A DNA stretch of 64,000 bases from contig NZ_CP076456.1 of NCBI RefSeq assembly GCF_018866305.1, forward strand, positions 3,348,001 to 3,412,000, written 5' to 3'. Position numbers and translations under genes: made by a program. The notes beneath the pieces are model-generated. The model saw only the letters and a program-made list of their open reading frames with translations. It was not told the DNA's origin and made no database searches. Shown piece after piece: positions 26,498 to 35,067 of this stretch (within the stretch, counting starts at the first letter, position 1; every line of letters begins with the position of its first letter). Origin of the DNA: Arthrobacter sunyaminii. Lineage in GTDB: Bacteria; Actinomycetota; Actinomycetes; Actinomycetales; Micrococcaceae.

Positions 26498-26542
26498 GGC
26501 CGGACCACGACTGTCCGCAAATGTTGCGGCGCGGGTCCGGCC
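26498..26542 (-). terminator. Nested hairpin after the bkd operon
   Basis: GGCCGGACC (26498-26506) pairs with GGTCCGGCC (26534-26542). Inside the loop, CCGCAA (26515-26520) pairs with TTGCGG (26524-26529). The structure starts 24 bp after the E2 stop and is a good candidate for transcription termination. Confidence 0.5.
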
Positions 26543-26565
26543 GGGTTCGCGGTGCCCCTGGTCCG

Positions 26566-28005
26566 TCAGAGGTCCGCGAGGACGCTGCCCGGGTTCTCGA
26601 TGGCATCAGCCACATAGCGCAGGAAGCCGCCGGCGGTCCCGCCGTCGCAGATCCGGTGGTCGAAGACCAGGGTCAGCTCGGTCATTTTCCGTACGGCCAG
26701 TTCGCCGTCCACAACCCACGGCTTGTCGATGATCCGGCCGATCCCAAGGATGGCCGACTCCGGATAGTTGATGATCGCGGCGCTGCCGTCCACACCGAAC
26801 ACCCCGTAGTTGTTCAGCGTGAAGGTGCCCGACGTCAGCTCGACAGGCGTGGCCTTGCCATCGCGTGCCGACGCTGTGAGCCGGCGGATTTCCGCGTCCA
26901 GGCCGCGGGCGTTCATGGTGTCGGCACGGCGGATGGAAGGAACAACCAGGCCGCGGTCGGTCTGCGCTGCGAAGCCCAGGTTGACGCCGTCGTAGGCTGT
27001 GATGCTTGCACCGCCGTCGGCGTCCTCGGATGCCGGATCAAACCGGGCATTGAGTTCGGGGAACTTCGCCAGCCCGGCCAGCACAAAGCGGGCGAGGAAC
27101 GCCATCAGGCCGGGGGTGTTATCCGGGTGCCGGCGCTTGAGGTCCGCGCGCAGTTCCAGCAGAGCGGTGGCGTCCACATCCACCCAGACCGTGGCCTCGG
27201 GAATGCTGGCCCGGCTGGCGGTGAGGTTCGCGGCAACCGTTTTGCGCAGTCCCTTGACCGGTGTCCGCGATGCGACGGCCAAGCCGGTGCGCGGGTCGCT
27301 GCCGGCAGGGGCCGCCTGAGTTGCCGAGGTTGCGGGGGCTGCGGCGGGTTCGGCCTTTTCGGATGACCCTGCCCCGGACAGAGCTGCTTCCACGTCGCTG
27401 CGCAGGATCAGTCCGTTGGCGCCGGAGCCTGCCAGATCAGCCAGCCGGACACCGTTCTCGCGGGCCAGCTTGCGGACCAGCGGCGAGATGCACCTCGGAG
27501 CCTCGGCCGGGAGGTCCGGGACTATTGCCAGCACCGGTGCCGGAAGGGCTGATGAAACCGGAGCTGCACCCGGTCCAGCAGCTGCGGTACGCGGGCGGCG
27601 GGTCCGGCGTGCCACGGCGTGCCCGCCGGGGGTGCCGTAACCAATCAGCACGTTGCCCGAACCGGCCTTTTCTTCCTGCCGGTACGCTTCGCCGTCGGGG
27701 TCGCTGCGTCCCGGTGCCGGCGCGGATCCGACGGCGGCGCTTTCGAGGGAACTTGTCCCGGTGCCGGCCGCTGCCACAGAGATCAGGGGACGCCCGACGT
27801 CGAGCGTCTGCCCTGCTTCGCCGTGCAGCTGCGCCACGGTGCCGGCAAACGGGGAGGGAACCTCAACCAAAGACTTGGCGGTTTCCACCTCGGCCACCGG
27901 CTGGTCCACGCGGATCTCATCGCCCACCGCCACCAGCCAGGTCACCAGTTCGGCTTCAGTCAGGCCTTCGCCCAGATCCGGGAGCAGGAAGGTGCGCGTG
28001 CTCAT
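26566..28005 (-). CDS. bkdC: Branched-chain 2-oxo acid dehydrogenase E2 (dihydrolipoyl acyltransferase)
   Basis: A 479-residue E2 core subunit. Domains in order: a lipoyl domain (residues 1-75) with the lipoylated lysine in VETAKSLVEVPSPF; a long Ala/Gly/Pro linker; an E3/E1-binding domain (CISPLVRKLARENGV); and the C-terminal catalytic acyltransferase domain ending in DHRICDGGTAGGF, which contains the DHRxxDG active-site motif. It transfers acyl groups from E1 to CoA. The single lipoyl domain and the adjoining E1 genes fit the branched-chain complex. The ATG at 28005 has GGGAGG upstream and overlaps the E1-beta stop by four bases. No E3 gene is in the window, so the lipoamide dehydrogenase must be encoded elsewhere. 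Confidence 0.85.
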   Translation of the reverse strand: MSTRTFLLPDLGEGLTEAELVTWLVAVGDEIRVDQPVAEVETAKSLVEVPSPFAGTVAQLHGEAGQTLDVGRPLISVAAAGTGTSSLESAAVGSAPAPGRSDPDGEAYRQEEKAGSGNVLIGYGTPGGHAVARRTRRPRTAAAGPGAAPVSSALPAPVLAIVPDLPAEAPRCISPLVRKLARENGVRLADLAGSGANGLILRSDVEAALSGAGSSEKAEPAAAPATSATQAAPAGSDPRTGLAVASRTPVKGLRKTVAANLTASRASIPEATVWVDVDATALLELRADLKRRHPDNTPGLMAFLARFVLAGLAKFPELNARFDPASEDADGGASITAYDGVNLGFAAQTDRGLVVPSIRRADTMNARGLDAEIRRLTASARDGKATPVELTSGTFTLNNYGVFGVDGSAAIINYPESAILGIGRIIDKPWVVDGELAVRKMTELTLVFDHRICDGGTAGGFLRYVADAIENPGSVLADL

Positions 28006-29099
28006 CGGTCCTCCCACTGCAGTTCGTCAACGGTGTCCAGGATCCGGTCCACGCTGGGCAGGAACCAGTGCTCGAGCTTGGGTGCCGGATAGGGAATGTC
28101 GAACCCGGTGACGCGCAGCACCGGCGCGGCCAGGGAATGGAAGCAGCGTTCCTGCACGCGGGCCACGATTTCCGAAGCCACGGAGGCGAATCCGGGTGCT
28201 TCCGAGATGACCACGGCGCGGCCGGTGCGGCGAACCGAGGCGGTGACGGTTTCATCGTCGAACGGCACGATGGAGCGCAGGTCGATCACTTCCAGGGACC
28301 GGCCCTCTTCCGCTGCGGCTTCGGCGGCAGCCATGGCCGTGGCCACTGACGGTCCGTAGGCAATCAGGGTGGCGTCGGAGCCGGAGCGGGCCACTGCGGC
28401 GGTGCCGATGCCGCCGGAAAGCCGGGTGCCGTCCTCGGACACATCTTCGGCGTCGAAGCGGCTGCGCAGTGCGGCGAGGTCCACATCCTCCTTGGTCCAG
28501 TAAAGCTTCTTGGGTTCCAGGAAAACCACGGGATCGTTCAGCCGAATGGCTTCGCGGAGCAGCGTGTAGGCGTCGGCAACCGTGGCGGGCGCCACGACGG
28601 TCAGTCCCGGAGTGTGTGCGTAATAGGACTCGGAGGAGTCGCAGTGGTGCTCCACTCCCCCGATGCCGCCGGCGTAGGGAATGCGGATCACCATTGGCAG
28701 GCGGACCTTGCCGCGGGTGCGGTTGGCGGTCTTGGCCACGTGGCTGACCACCTGTTCAAACGCCGGGTACGCGAAGGCGTCGAACTGCATCTCCACTACG
28801 GGACGCATGCCGTTCATGGCCATGCCCACGGCCATGCCCATGATGCCGGATTCGGCCAGCGGGGTGTCGAAGCAGCGCTCTTCACCAAAACGGGCGGTCA
28901 GCCCGTCGGTGATGCGGAAGACGCCGCCCAGCGGGCCCACGTCCTCGCCGAACATGATGACGGCGGAATTGGCCGCCATTTCATCGGCCAGTGCGGTGTT
29001 CAGTGCCTTGGCGAAGGTGAGGGACTCAGGGGCGGCCGGGCCCGGCGCGGCCGGCGCTTCGAGTGTTTCAGGGACTTCGAGGGTTTCGGTAACGGTCAT
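28002..29099 (-). CDS. bkdB: Branched-chain 2-oxo acid dehydrogenase E1 beta subunit
   Basis: A 365-residue E1-beta subunit with a short Ala/Pro/Glu-rich N-terminus. Conserved segments are FGEDVGPLGGVFRITDGL, DTPLAESGIMGMAVGMA and EMQFDAFAYPAFEQVVSH, together with HHCDSSESYYAHTPGL in the transketolase pyrimidine domain, and the C-terminal transketolase domain with DLRSIVPFD. It forms the E1 heterotetramer with the alpha subunit and decarboxylates branched-chain 2-oxo acids from Val, Leu and Ile. It lies 12 bp after the alpha gene and overlaps E2. Confidence 0.86.
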   Translation of the reverse strand: MTVTETLEVPETLEAPAAPGPAAPESLTFAKALNTALADEMAANSAVIMFGEDVGPLGGVFRITDGLTARFGEERCFDTPLAESGIMGMAVGMAMNGMRPVVEMQFDAFAYPAFEQVVSHVAKTANRTRGKVRLPMVIRIPYAGGIGGVEHHCDSSESYYAHTPGLTVVAPATVADAYTLLREAIRLNDPVVFLEPKKLYWTKEDVDLAALRSRFDAEDVSEDGTRLSGGIGTAAVARSGSDATLIAYGPSVATAMAAAEAAAEEGRSLEVIDLRSIVPFDDETVTASVRRTGRAVVISEAPGFASVASEIVARVQERCFHSLAAPVLRVTGFDIPYPAPKLEHWFLPSVDRILDTVDELQWEDR

Positions 29100-29111
29100 C
29101 GTGGCTGCCTT

Positions 29112-30266
29112 TCAGGCCTGGCGCGAGAGTTCGTCGCGCAGCAGGTTTGCCTGCTCAATGAGCTGCGGCGTGCGTCGGGTGTAGACGTGGTTGAACAGTT
29201 CCTGCGGATCCGGTTCCACATCGGTGTTCAAGCCGTCGCGCATGGCGGCGGCAATGTCCTCGGCATCTGCTGCGAAGCCGGCTTCGGCGGCGTCGTCCAG
29301 CAGGTTGAGGCCGCGCAGATAGGTGCGCATGCGGGCGATGGGATCCCGCGGCACCCACTTCTGAACGTCCTCCTCCGTGCGGTAGCGGGTGGCGTCGTCC
29401 GCGTTGGTGTGGGCCTGCATGCGGTAGGTGTGCGCTTCAACCAGTGACGGCCCGTGTCCCTCACGCGCCCGGTCCACGGCGGCGCCGAGGACCGAGAGCA
29501 GGGCCGCCAGGTCGTTGCCGTCCACCCGTTCGCCGGGCATGCCGTAACCGATGGCCTTGTGCGCCAGGGACGGCGCCACCGACTGGCTCGCCAGCGGCAC
29601 CGAGATGGCGTACTCGTTGTTCTGCACAAAGAACACCACGGGCACGTGGAACACGGCGGCGAAGTTCAGGGCCTCGTGGAAGTCGCCCTCGCTGGTGGCA
29701 CCGTCTCCGCACATGGCCAGCACCACGGTGTCTTCGCCCTTGAGCTTGGCGGCGTGGGCCACGCCGACGGCGTGCAGCAGCTGGGTTGCCAGGGGCGTGG
29801 CCTGCGGAGCGGTGTTGTGCTCGTAGGGGTCGTAGCCCGAATGCCAGTCACCGCGCAGCAGCGTCAGGACCTGCAGCGGTTCCACGCCCCGGGAAATCAC
29901 CGCCACTGTGTCGCGGTAGGTGGGAAAAAGCCAGTCGTTTTTGTCGAGAACGACGGCGGCGGCCACTTGGCACGCCTCCTGGCCGTGGGAGGAAGGATAG
30001 ACCGCCAGCCGGCCCTGCCTCACGAGCGCGTTGGCCTGGTCGTTGATGCGCCGGCCCGCGATCAACCGGGCGTAGGCACTGCGGAGGGAATCGCCGTCGG
30101 GCAGCGGATAGCGGTCATCGTGGCGGTGGACGCCGTCCGGGTCCACCAGCTGCACCGGTGAGTCCGAGGGCAGCAGGTCCGAGCTGCCGGCGGTGCCGAA
30201 TCGGCGTGCGTCCCTGCGGGGATCGTCCATGGCTCCGGGGGGCGGATTGCCCGTTGAGATAGTCAT
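29112..30266 (-). CDS. bkdA: Branched-chain 2-oxo acid dehydrogenase E1 alpha subunit
   Basis: A 384-residue E1-alpha subunit. The TPP-binding motif is GDGATSEGDFHEALNF followed by VVFFVQNNEYAISVP. YPSSHGQEACQVA and TYRMQAHTNADDATRYR (phosphorylation-loop region) are also family marks. I chose the ATG at 30266, which has GGAGG a few bases upstream; the open frame runs to 30638 but crosses the divergent regulator, and its extra residues look non-coding. It is the first gene of the bkd operon and diverges from a Lrp-type regulator. Confidence 0.87.
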   Translation of the reverse strand: MTISTGNPPPGAMDDPRRDARRFGTAGSSDLLPSDSPVQLVDPDGVHRHDDRYPLPDGDSLRSAYARLIAGRRINDQANALVRQGRLAVYPSSHGQEACQVAAAVVLDKNDWLFPTYRDTVAVISRGVEPLQVLTLLRGDWHSGYDPYEHNTAPQATPLATQLLHAVGVAHAAKLKGEDTVVLAMCGDGATSEGDFHEALNFAAVFHVPVVFFVQNNEYAISVPLASQSVAPSLAHKAIGYGMPGERVDGNDLAALLSVLGAAVDRAREGHGPSLVEAHTYRMQAHTNADDATRYRTEEDVQKWVPRDPIARMRTYLRGLNLLDDAAEAGFAADAEDIAAAMRDGLNTDVEPDPQELFNHVYTRRTPQLIEQANLLRDELSRQA

Positions 30267-30450
30267 TTTGCCTCCGTCAGCTGCCCTTCCACCGCCTCTT
30301 CGCCGTGGATGTTCTGTTACCCAAGTATGCTGACGAACCCTTATTCGTATCCAGAGAGCAGCGAAAACGTGGATGGATGCGACGCTGGCGGCTATGCTGG
30401 TGGACGAAATGTAAATTGTGAGCTGGATTACCCCGGAGAGTGTGGACACT

Positions 30451-30915
30451 ATGGCACGGGACATCACCGAGCAACCGGCCCCGAAACTGGATGACATCGA
30501 CCGATCCATCCTCGCTGAGCTCACGGGCAACGGCAGGGCGTCCGTCACGGCCGTGGCCGAGGCCGTGCACATTTCCCGCGCCCACGCGTATTCCCGGATT
30601 GCCAAGCTGACGGAAACAGGGGTGCTCAGCCGGTTCACCGCCGTCGTTGATCCGGTGAAAGCAGGGTTGCGTTCGTCCGCCTATGTGACATTGAAGGTGC
30701 GTCAGCACTCGTGGCGGGAACTGCGTGAGCAGCTGCGCGCCATTCCCGAAATCCATCACATTGCACTGGTGGGCGGCTCCTTCGACGTGATCCTGCTGGT
30801 CCGCGCCGAAGACAACGTGCATCTGCGCCAGGTCATCTTCGACCAGCTTCAATCAATGCCGGGCATCCTGGATACGCAGACGTTCCTGGTGTTTGAGGAT
30901 CTGGACGCCAGGTAA
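30451..30915 (+). CDS. Lrp/AsnC-family regulator, probable bkd regulator
   Basis: A 154-residue Lrp/AsnC protein. The N-terminal HTH is LDDIDRSILAELTGNGRASVTAVAEAVHISRAHAYSRI (given here in parts: LDDIDRSILAELTGNG and VHISRAHAYSRIAKL), and the C-terminal RAM ligand domain has HIALVGGSFDVILLV. It is divergent from the bkd operon across 184 bp, the arrangement of BkdR-type regulators that respond to branched-chain amino acids. The start is uncertain: ATG at 30451 is preferred, but GTG at 30442 or 30418 is also in frame. Its transcript probably ends at the strong hairpin at 30977-31013. Confidence 0.8.
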   Translation: MARDITEQPAPKLDDIDRSILAELTGNGRASVTAVAEAVHISRAHAYSRIAKLTETGVLSRFTAVVDPVKAGLRSSAYVTLKVRQHSWRELREQLRAIPEIHHIALVGGSFDVILLVRAEDNVHLRQVIFDQLQSMPGILDTQTFLVFEDLDAR

Positions 30916-30976
30916 GGGCCGGGCCTGGACCCGGCACCCCGCGGCCCCCAAGACAGCAAAAGACCCTGACGACGCA

Positions 30977-31013
30977 AGCGGCCCGCCAACCGGAAGTCCG
31001 GTGGCGGGCCGCT
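30977..31013. terminator. Strong bidirectional hairpin terminator
   Basis: AGCGGCCCGCCA plus CCGG on the left pairs with CCGG plus TGGCGGGCCGCT on the right, giving about 16 bp with one bulged A and an AAGT loop. On the minus strand it is followed by a T-rich stretch. It lies between the convergent regulator and DUF6480 genes. Confidence 0.7.
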
Positions 31014-31033
31014 GTGCGCAGTACCGGGGCGGA

Positions 31034-31288
31034 TTAATCTTCGTCGTGCCCCTGATCCATGCTCATCTGATCCTCGGCGGGAGGGGTCTCTCCCGGGGGA
31101 ACGCCGCCGCCGGGCTCCAGCCCGGTGACGTTCCCTGCCGCGGGGTCCGGGTTGGCAAACTTACCCTTTTCCGTGCTGGTGTCGGCGTTGCCGCCACCCT
31201 CCCGGCTGGAGTCCTGCAGTTTCTTGCCGGCATCCTTGGGCTTGTCGGGATTGCCCGGGTCATTATTCGGATCGTAGCTGTCCGTCAT
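31034..31288 (-). CDS. DUF6480-like small acidic protein
   Basis: An 84-residue hydrophilic, Asp/Glu/Pro/Gly-rich protein. The signature TGLEPGGGVPPGETPPAED matches the DUF6480 family, small actinobacterial proteins of unknown function. I chose the ATG at 31288, which has GGAGG six bases upstream; the longer open frame to 31369 has no such site. No membrane segment or cysteine is present, and it is probably disordered. Confidence 0.7.
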   Translation of the reverse strand: MTDSYDPNNDPGNPDKPKDAGKKLQDSSREGGGNADTSTEKGKFANPDPAAGNVTGLEPGGGVPPGETPPAEDQMSMDQGHDED

Positions 31289-31444
31289 CTGTGCCTCCGT
31301 CTCTCCGTGGCTGCTGGTGCTTCCGGGGTGGCCCGGACAATAATCAGCATGCTGATCATTAGTTTCCAACGTAGTCTCTGGCGCCCCGGAGAAACAACCC
31401 GGCCCGGTTTAGGCCCGGACGCGGCGGTTGCTCAGCCCGGATGC

Positions 31445-32686
31445 TCAGCCGAAGAGCGCTTCCCCCACGAAACCGCCTTCCCTGGCACCCGGCGGAACGG
31501 CGAACACCGCCGAACCAATCGGCGTTGTCCATTCGTTGAGCAGGTCCAGTTTGTCCAGGCGTTCCTGGATCGGCAGGAACTGGGCACTCACGTCTGCCTG
31601 GAAGGAGACAAAAACCTGCCCCGCATTGGAGACCGGACCGCCGGGCTCCGGTGCGTCGTCGTAGTTGTACGAACGCCGCAGGATCCGTTGCCGCGGATTG
31701 TCCGGCCGCGCCCGGCGCATATGGGAGTAATCGGGAATCACCGGGAAACCGAGCGCCGTGACGGCCTCAAAGTCGGGAGCGTCGTGCTCGGCGGAACCGG
31801 TAAGGGGCGCACCGTTGGCCAGGGTGCGCCCTACGGACTCCTCGCGGCCGTGCCGGTCCAGTTCATCCCAGGTGTCCAGGTTCATGGCGATCCGCCGGAT
31901 GACCATGGAGGTGCCGCCGTCCAGCCACGCCGGGATTTCCGCGTCGCCCCAGACCACCCGATCAAATTCGGCCGTTCCGGGAACAGGGTTGGCCGAGCCG
32001 TCCACCTGGCCAAACAGGTTCCGCATGGTGGTGCCGGTTTGTTCGCTGCCGTAGGCACGGCGGAATCCGGATTGGATCCAGCGCACGGCGGCAAACGCCC
32101 GGCTGTCCTTCAACAGCATCCGCTGGGCGTGGGCCACGGTCAGCGGATCATCGGCGCAGATCTGCAGCAGCAGGTCTCCGCCGTTCCAGCGCTCCTGCAG
32201 GGCGTCAATGCCGAAGCCGGGCAGCGGAGCCAGCCACGGCGGTGCCAGGTGCGGGGCAACAGCCTTGACCAGGCCCGGGCCAAATCCAAAGGTCACGCTC
32301 AGCCGGGCGGGACGAACCGCCAGCTCCGCTTCCGTGTCCGCCAGGGCAGGCTGGCCCTGTGTCAGGGCCGCGGCGTCGTCACTGAGCAGGCGGAGCCAGG
32401 ACCGGATCCGGTCGCGGCTCACGTCGGTGCCCAGGTCCAGTGCGACGAACGATGCGTGCGTCTGCGGCTCGGTGGCGATCCCCGCCTGGTGCCTCCCATA
32501 GAAGGGGACCGTCTGGGCCCCATTGGCTCCGCCCTCGTCCAGCCCGGTGCGGACCAGATCCGGCTCGGAGCTGGAACTGTTTCCTGCCCATTGAGCGCCG
32601 GCCGCCGCGACCGCGCCCAGTCCGGCGGCCGCTCCCCCGAACAGCAGACGCCGACGGCCGACGCCCTGGGGCTTTTCCTGGCTCAT
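31445..32686 (-). CDS. Tat-exported DyP-type heme peroxidase
   Basis: A 413-residue dye-decolourising peroxidase. The N-terminus is a Tat signal (GRRRLLFGG and a hydrophobic stretch, residues 10-35). The DyP GxxDG motif is GQVDG in NLFGQVDGSANP, and the proximal heme histidine is in PDYSHMRRARP. It uses hydrogen peroxide to oxidise organic substrates outside the membrane. It is the last gene of the copper operon, and its ATG shares a base with the PCuAC stop (TGATG). In Streptomyces a DyP (DtpA) is likewise clustered with copper chaperones, where the enzyme helps copper trafficking to a cuproenzyme. Confidence 0.86.
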   Translation of the reverse strand: MSQEKPQGVGRRRLLFGGAAAGLGAVAAAGAQWAGNSSSSEPDLVRTGLDEGGANGAQTVPFYGRHQAGIATEPQTHASFVALDLGTDVSRDRIRSWLRLLSDDAAALTQGQPALADTEAELAVRPARLSVTFGFGPGLVKAVAPHLAPPWLAPLPGFGIDALQERWNGGDLLLQICADDPLTVAHAQRMLLKDSRAFAAVRWIQSGFRRAYGSEQTGTTMRNLFGQVDGSANPVPGTAEFDRVVWGDAEIPAWLDGGTSMVIRRIAMNLDTWDELDRHGREESVGRTLANGAPLTGSAEHDAPDFEAVTALGFPVIPDYSHMRRARPDNPRQRILRRSYNYDDAPEPGGPVSNAGQVFVSFQADVSAQFLPIQERLDKLDLLNEWTTPIGSAVFAVPPGAREGGFVGEALFG

Positions 32687-33291
32687 CAGTGGCCCGTGGA
32701 GGGTTCTTCGCTGCTGTGTCCGGCACCGTGCCCCGCACCATGGGCAGCATCATTTTCGGAAGACGCATCATCCGATTCGTAGTTTTCGTTGGCGCCGGCA
32801 AAGTCCTTGGCCGTGGCTTCCATCTCCAGGGTGCTGCCGTCTCCAAGTTCCAGGGTGATGGCCAGCGTCTCGCCGGCCAACAGGTCATCGGTGAGGCCCA
32901 TGAGCATGAGGTGGTTGGCGCCGGGTTCGAGGACGTATTCCCCGCCCGCAGGGACAACGAAGCCGCCCTCGATTTCCTGCATTGCCATGGCACCGTCGGC
33001 GCCGGCTGCCGTCTCGTGCAGTTCCACCGCGGCAGCGGCAGGTGACGTCGCGGACACCACCGTGATGTCTTCCGCTCCGGAGTTTTCCAGGGTGCCAAAG
33101 GCGCCGGTCATGTCGCCGGCGCTTTTGGCCTTGGCCCAGGCTCCGGTCATGGCCAGGTGCTGGGATTGCTCGGCGGCTTCAGAAGAGGCGGCTTCAGAAG
33201 AGGAGCCGGTGGCCGGGGTATCGGCGGCGCAGCCGGCAAGCCCAGCGGCGGAGAGTGCAAGGACGGCAGCTGCGAGGGAGAGTTTCTTCAT
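32686..33291 (-). CDS. PCu(A)C-type copper chaperone lipoprotein
   Basis: A 201-residue lipoprotein: a signal peptide ends in the lipobox AGLAGC (Cys21). The PCu(A)C domain has the copper motif spread over LHETAAG, MAMQEIEGG and HLMLMG (H-x-M ligands). The tail is rich in His, Gly, Ser and Glu (HGAGHGAGHSS) and could bind more copper. It delivers Cu(I) to outer cuproproteins. It has a candidate promoter of its own (33354-33382). Confidence 0.84.
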   Translation of the reverse strand: MKKLSLAAAVLALSAAGLAGCAADTPATGSSSEAASSEAAEQSQHLAMTGAWAKAKSAGDMTGAFGTLENSGAEDITVVSATSPAAAAVELHETAAGADGAMAMQEIEGGFVVPAGGEYVLEPGANHLMLMGLTDDLLAGETLAITLELGDGSTLEMEATAKDFAGANENYESDDASSENDAAHGAGHGAGHSSEEPSTGH

Positions 33292-33353
33292 TTGGGGTAC
33301 TCCGAAAGGTTTGGTGCGCGGGCGCGCTCATGGGCCCGGGCGAAAAGTCGCTA

Positions 33354-33382
33354 AAGGTACGCAGCCCGACGGTTGCGTTGAA
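33354..33382 (-). promoter_or_regulatory. Candidate promoter of the PCuAC-DyP pair
   Basis: On the minus strand, TTCAAC (33377-33382) and TACCTT (33354-33359) are 17 bp apart, about 65 bp before the chaperone gene. It would allow expression independent of the upstream copC gene. Confidence 0.4.
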
Positions 33383-33428
33383 GTAGCCGCGCGCGGGGTT
33401 TGAGGCGCGGCGCACGGCAGTTTGCCGG

Positions 33429-34115
33429 TTAGGAGCCGGCTCCGCGGCGGCGCTTCTTCAGCTGCGCAACAACAGCCCAGACGGCGAGGGCAATGATGGC
33501 TCCCACGGCCGCACCGCCAAGGGCCCAGGGCACGTGCGATGCCACGGATTCCTCCGTTGCTGCGGGGTCGGAAGACTCAGCGGTCGGCTCCGCCGTGGCG
33601 GATGCTGCTGCTGATTCCGTAGGGGTACCGGCCGGAGCGTTCGTCTCCGCGGCGTCCGAACCCGGTGCATCAACGGTGAAGCTGAACGTTCCGGTGATGG
33701 GGTGTCCGTCGCTGGAAACCGCGCGCCAGTTAACTTGGTAGGCGCCGTTTTCGAGCGCGGGCAGTGCCTGAACCAGGGTTTCACGGTTCAGCACGGGGTC
33801 GGACTCGACCAGGTTGGTTCCGGCTGCGTCCGCGACGATCACCTTGTTGCCGATGTCCATCAGCTCGGAACTGAAGACCAGCTCGAGCTCTGCCGGAGCT
33901 TCTTCCAGGACGGTGCCGTCCGCCGGTGTGGAGGAAACAAGTTCGTCATGGGCCAGTGCTGCCGGTGCGGCTGTCAGTGCTGCTCCGAACCCTGCAAGCA
34001 GCAGGGCGCCCAGCAGGAACGCGCGGAAGGCGAGCAGGCGGCGGGAAACAGCACTGCGGGAGCGAGGGGTGGAATTGAACTGGTGGGCAAAGGGTGTTGA
34101 GGAGAGAGAGGGCAT
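33429..34115 (-). CDS. copC: CopC-type copper-binding protein with C-terminal membrane anchor
   Basis: A 228-residue protein: signal sequence (about residues 25-55), then a mature domain starting at HDELVSSTPADG. The N-terminal histidine after cleavage and the later NWRAVSSDGHPITGTFSFTV segment are the usual CopC copper ligands. A Ser/Thr/Glu-rich linker and a C-terminal helix (PWALGGAAVGAIIALAVWAVV) anchor it to the membrane. It binds Cu(II) and hands it to CopD-like importers or chaperones. It is the second gene of the operon. Confidence 0.85.
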   Translation of the reverse strand: MPSLSSTPFAHQFNSTPRSRSAVSRRLLAFRAFLLGALLLAGFGAALTAAPAALAHDELVSSTPADGTVLEEAPAELELVFSSELMDIGNKVIVADAAGTNLVESDPVLNRETLVQALPALENGAYQVNWRAVSSDGHPITGTFSFTVDAPGSDAAETNAPAGTPTESAAASATAEPTAESSDPAATEESVASHVPWALGGAAVGAIIALAVWAVVAQLKKRRRGAGS

Positions 34116-34184
34116 GACTGCTTTCTGCGCCGGCCCGTTACCGACGGCTGCTGGGAGTAAGGCTCCGCGCGGAGGTGCGCGGGT

Positions 34185-34838
34185 CTAGACGAACACAGCA
34201 GCGGCCGGCGGGCCCCGGTGTCTCATCACCAGCAGCGGAACACCGAGGTTCCCCAGCGGGTCAGCAGGGATCAGGCTGGAGAGCTTGGGAATCCGCGGTC
34301 CCAGCGGCAGCGGGAGGATCAGCGGCAGGATGGCCGTGATGGACAGACGCATGGTTGCCACGAGCTGGAGCAGGGCAGCTTCCCCTTTGCGGATGAGCAG
34401 TACTGTTGCTGCGGCGGCGATCAGGTGGCCGAGCCACATCGCGGCCGAAGAATGCCCCGCCGCGCTCACGGATACAGCCGTTCCGGGGTCAGCAAACTGC
34501 GCGGCCAGTGCTGCCGGTTCCACATGCCCGGCGTGCCCCGCGTGGCTCACTGCGCTCAGACCGGCGGCGGAGGGACCGGAGGTCAGCCCCGCTCCCCCGA
34601 CTGTAAAGAGCAGATGGAAGATTCCCTGGCTGGCCAGCACTGCTCCGGCTGTACGCGGCAGGGAAAGAGTCCGTCCGGCAAGGGCACAGGAGACCATCGC
34701 GGACAGCGCCAAGGCGAACAGCACGATGAACGGGTTGGGGATGACCCCGCCGGCAAGGACGTGGGAGGCAGCAGCAACGGCCGTGGCCGACAAGGCTGCG
34801 GCCCAGCCGCGCACCAGGCGTGCGGTGCGCGTGCTCAT
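34185..34838 (-). CDS. Polytopic membrane protein of the copper operon
   Basis: A 217-residue membrane protein with about five hydrophobic segments. A loop reads SHAGHAGHVEPAA and another segment GHSSAAMWLGHLI, so histidines and methionine cluster on one side, as in proteins that handle copper. I do not recognise a named family, but short His-containing membrane proteins often accompany copC in actinobacteria. It is the first gene of the operon, and GGGAGGGA stands before the ATG. Confidence 0.68.
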   Translation of the reverse strand: MSTRTARLVRGWAAALSATAVAAASHVLAGGVIPNPFIVLFALALSAMVSCALAGRTLSLPRTAGAVLASQGIFHLLFTVGGAGLTSGPSAAGLSAVSHAGHAGHVEPAALAAQFADPGTAVSVSAAGHSSAAMWLGHLIAAAATVLLIRKGEAALLQLVATMRLSITAILPLILPLPLGPRIPKLSSLIPADPLGNLGVPLLVMRHRGPPAAAVFV

Positions 34839-34947
34839 GTTCCCTCCCGGAGACGGTTCGGACCGGGTGAGCGGGTGCTCGGTCCGGCTGCTGACATTCT
34901 CCCCGGATTTCTACGGGTTGTCGAATACGTTTCCGGGCGGACCGTAC

Positions 34948-35055
34948 GATTCATCGTGCAGATAACGGGGTCAAAACCCGTTCCCCTGAATCCTTCGAAC
35001 AGATAATGGGGTCCTGAGGACCGTTTAGGCCCGTTATCTGTTCCAGCGATGAATC
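34948..35055. repeat. Composite inverted and direct repeat element, 108 bp
   Basis: GATTCATCG (34948-34956) and CAGATAACGGG (34959-34969) recur inverted as CCCGTTATCTG (35030-35040) and CGATGAATC (35047-35055). A third copy, CAGATAATGGG (35000-35010), is in direct orientation. AACGGG (34964-34969) can also pair with CCCGTT (34977-34982), so two alternative folds are possible. It sits in the 229-bp gap between paaG and the copper operon, both on the minus strand. Confidence 0.55.
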
Positions 35056-35067
35056 AAAGTCCCGTGG

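Noticed and set aside
30267..30638. N-terminal extension of the E1 alpha gene
   Set aside because: It would cross the divergent regulator; GGAGG before 30266 and family length support the shorter start.
34839..35067. tRNA or transposon end
   Set aside because: The repeats do not form a cloverleaf, and there is no transposase or target-site duplication that I can see.
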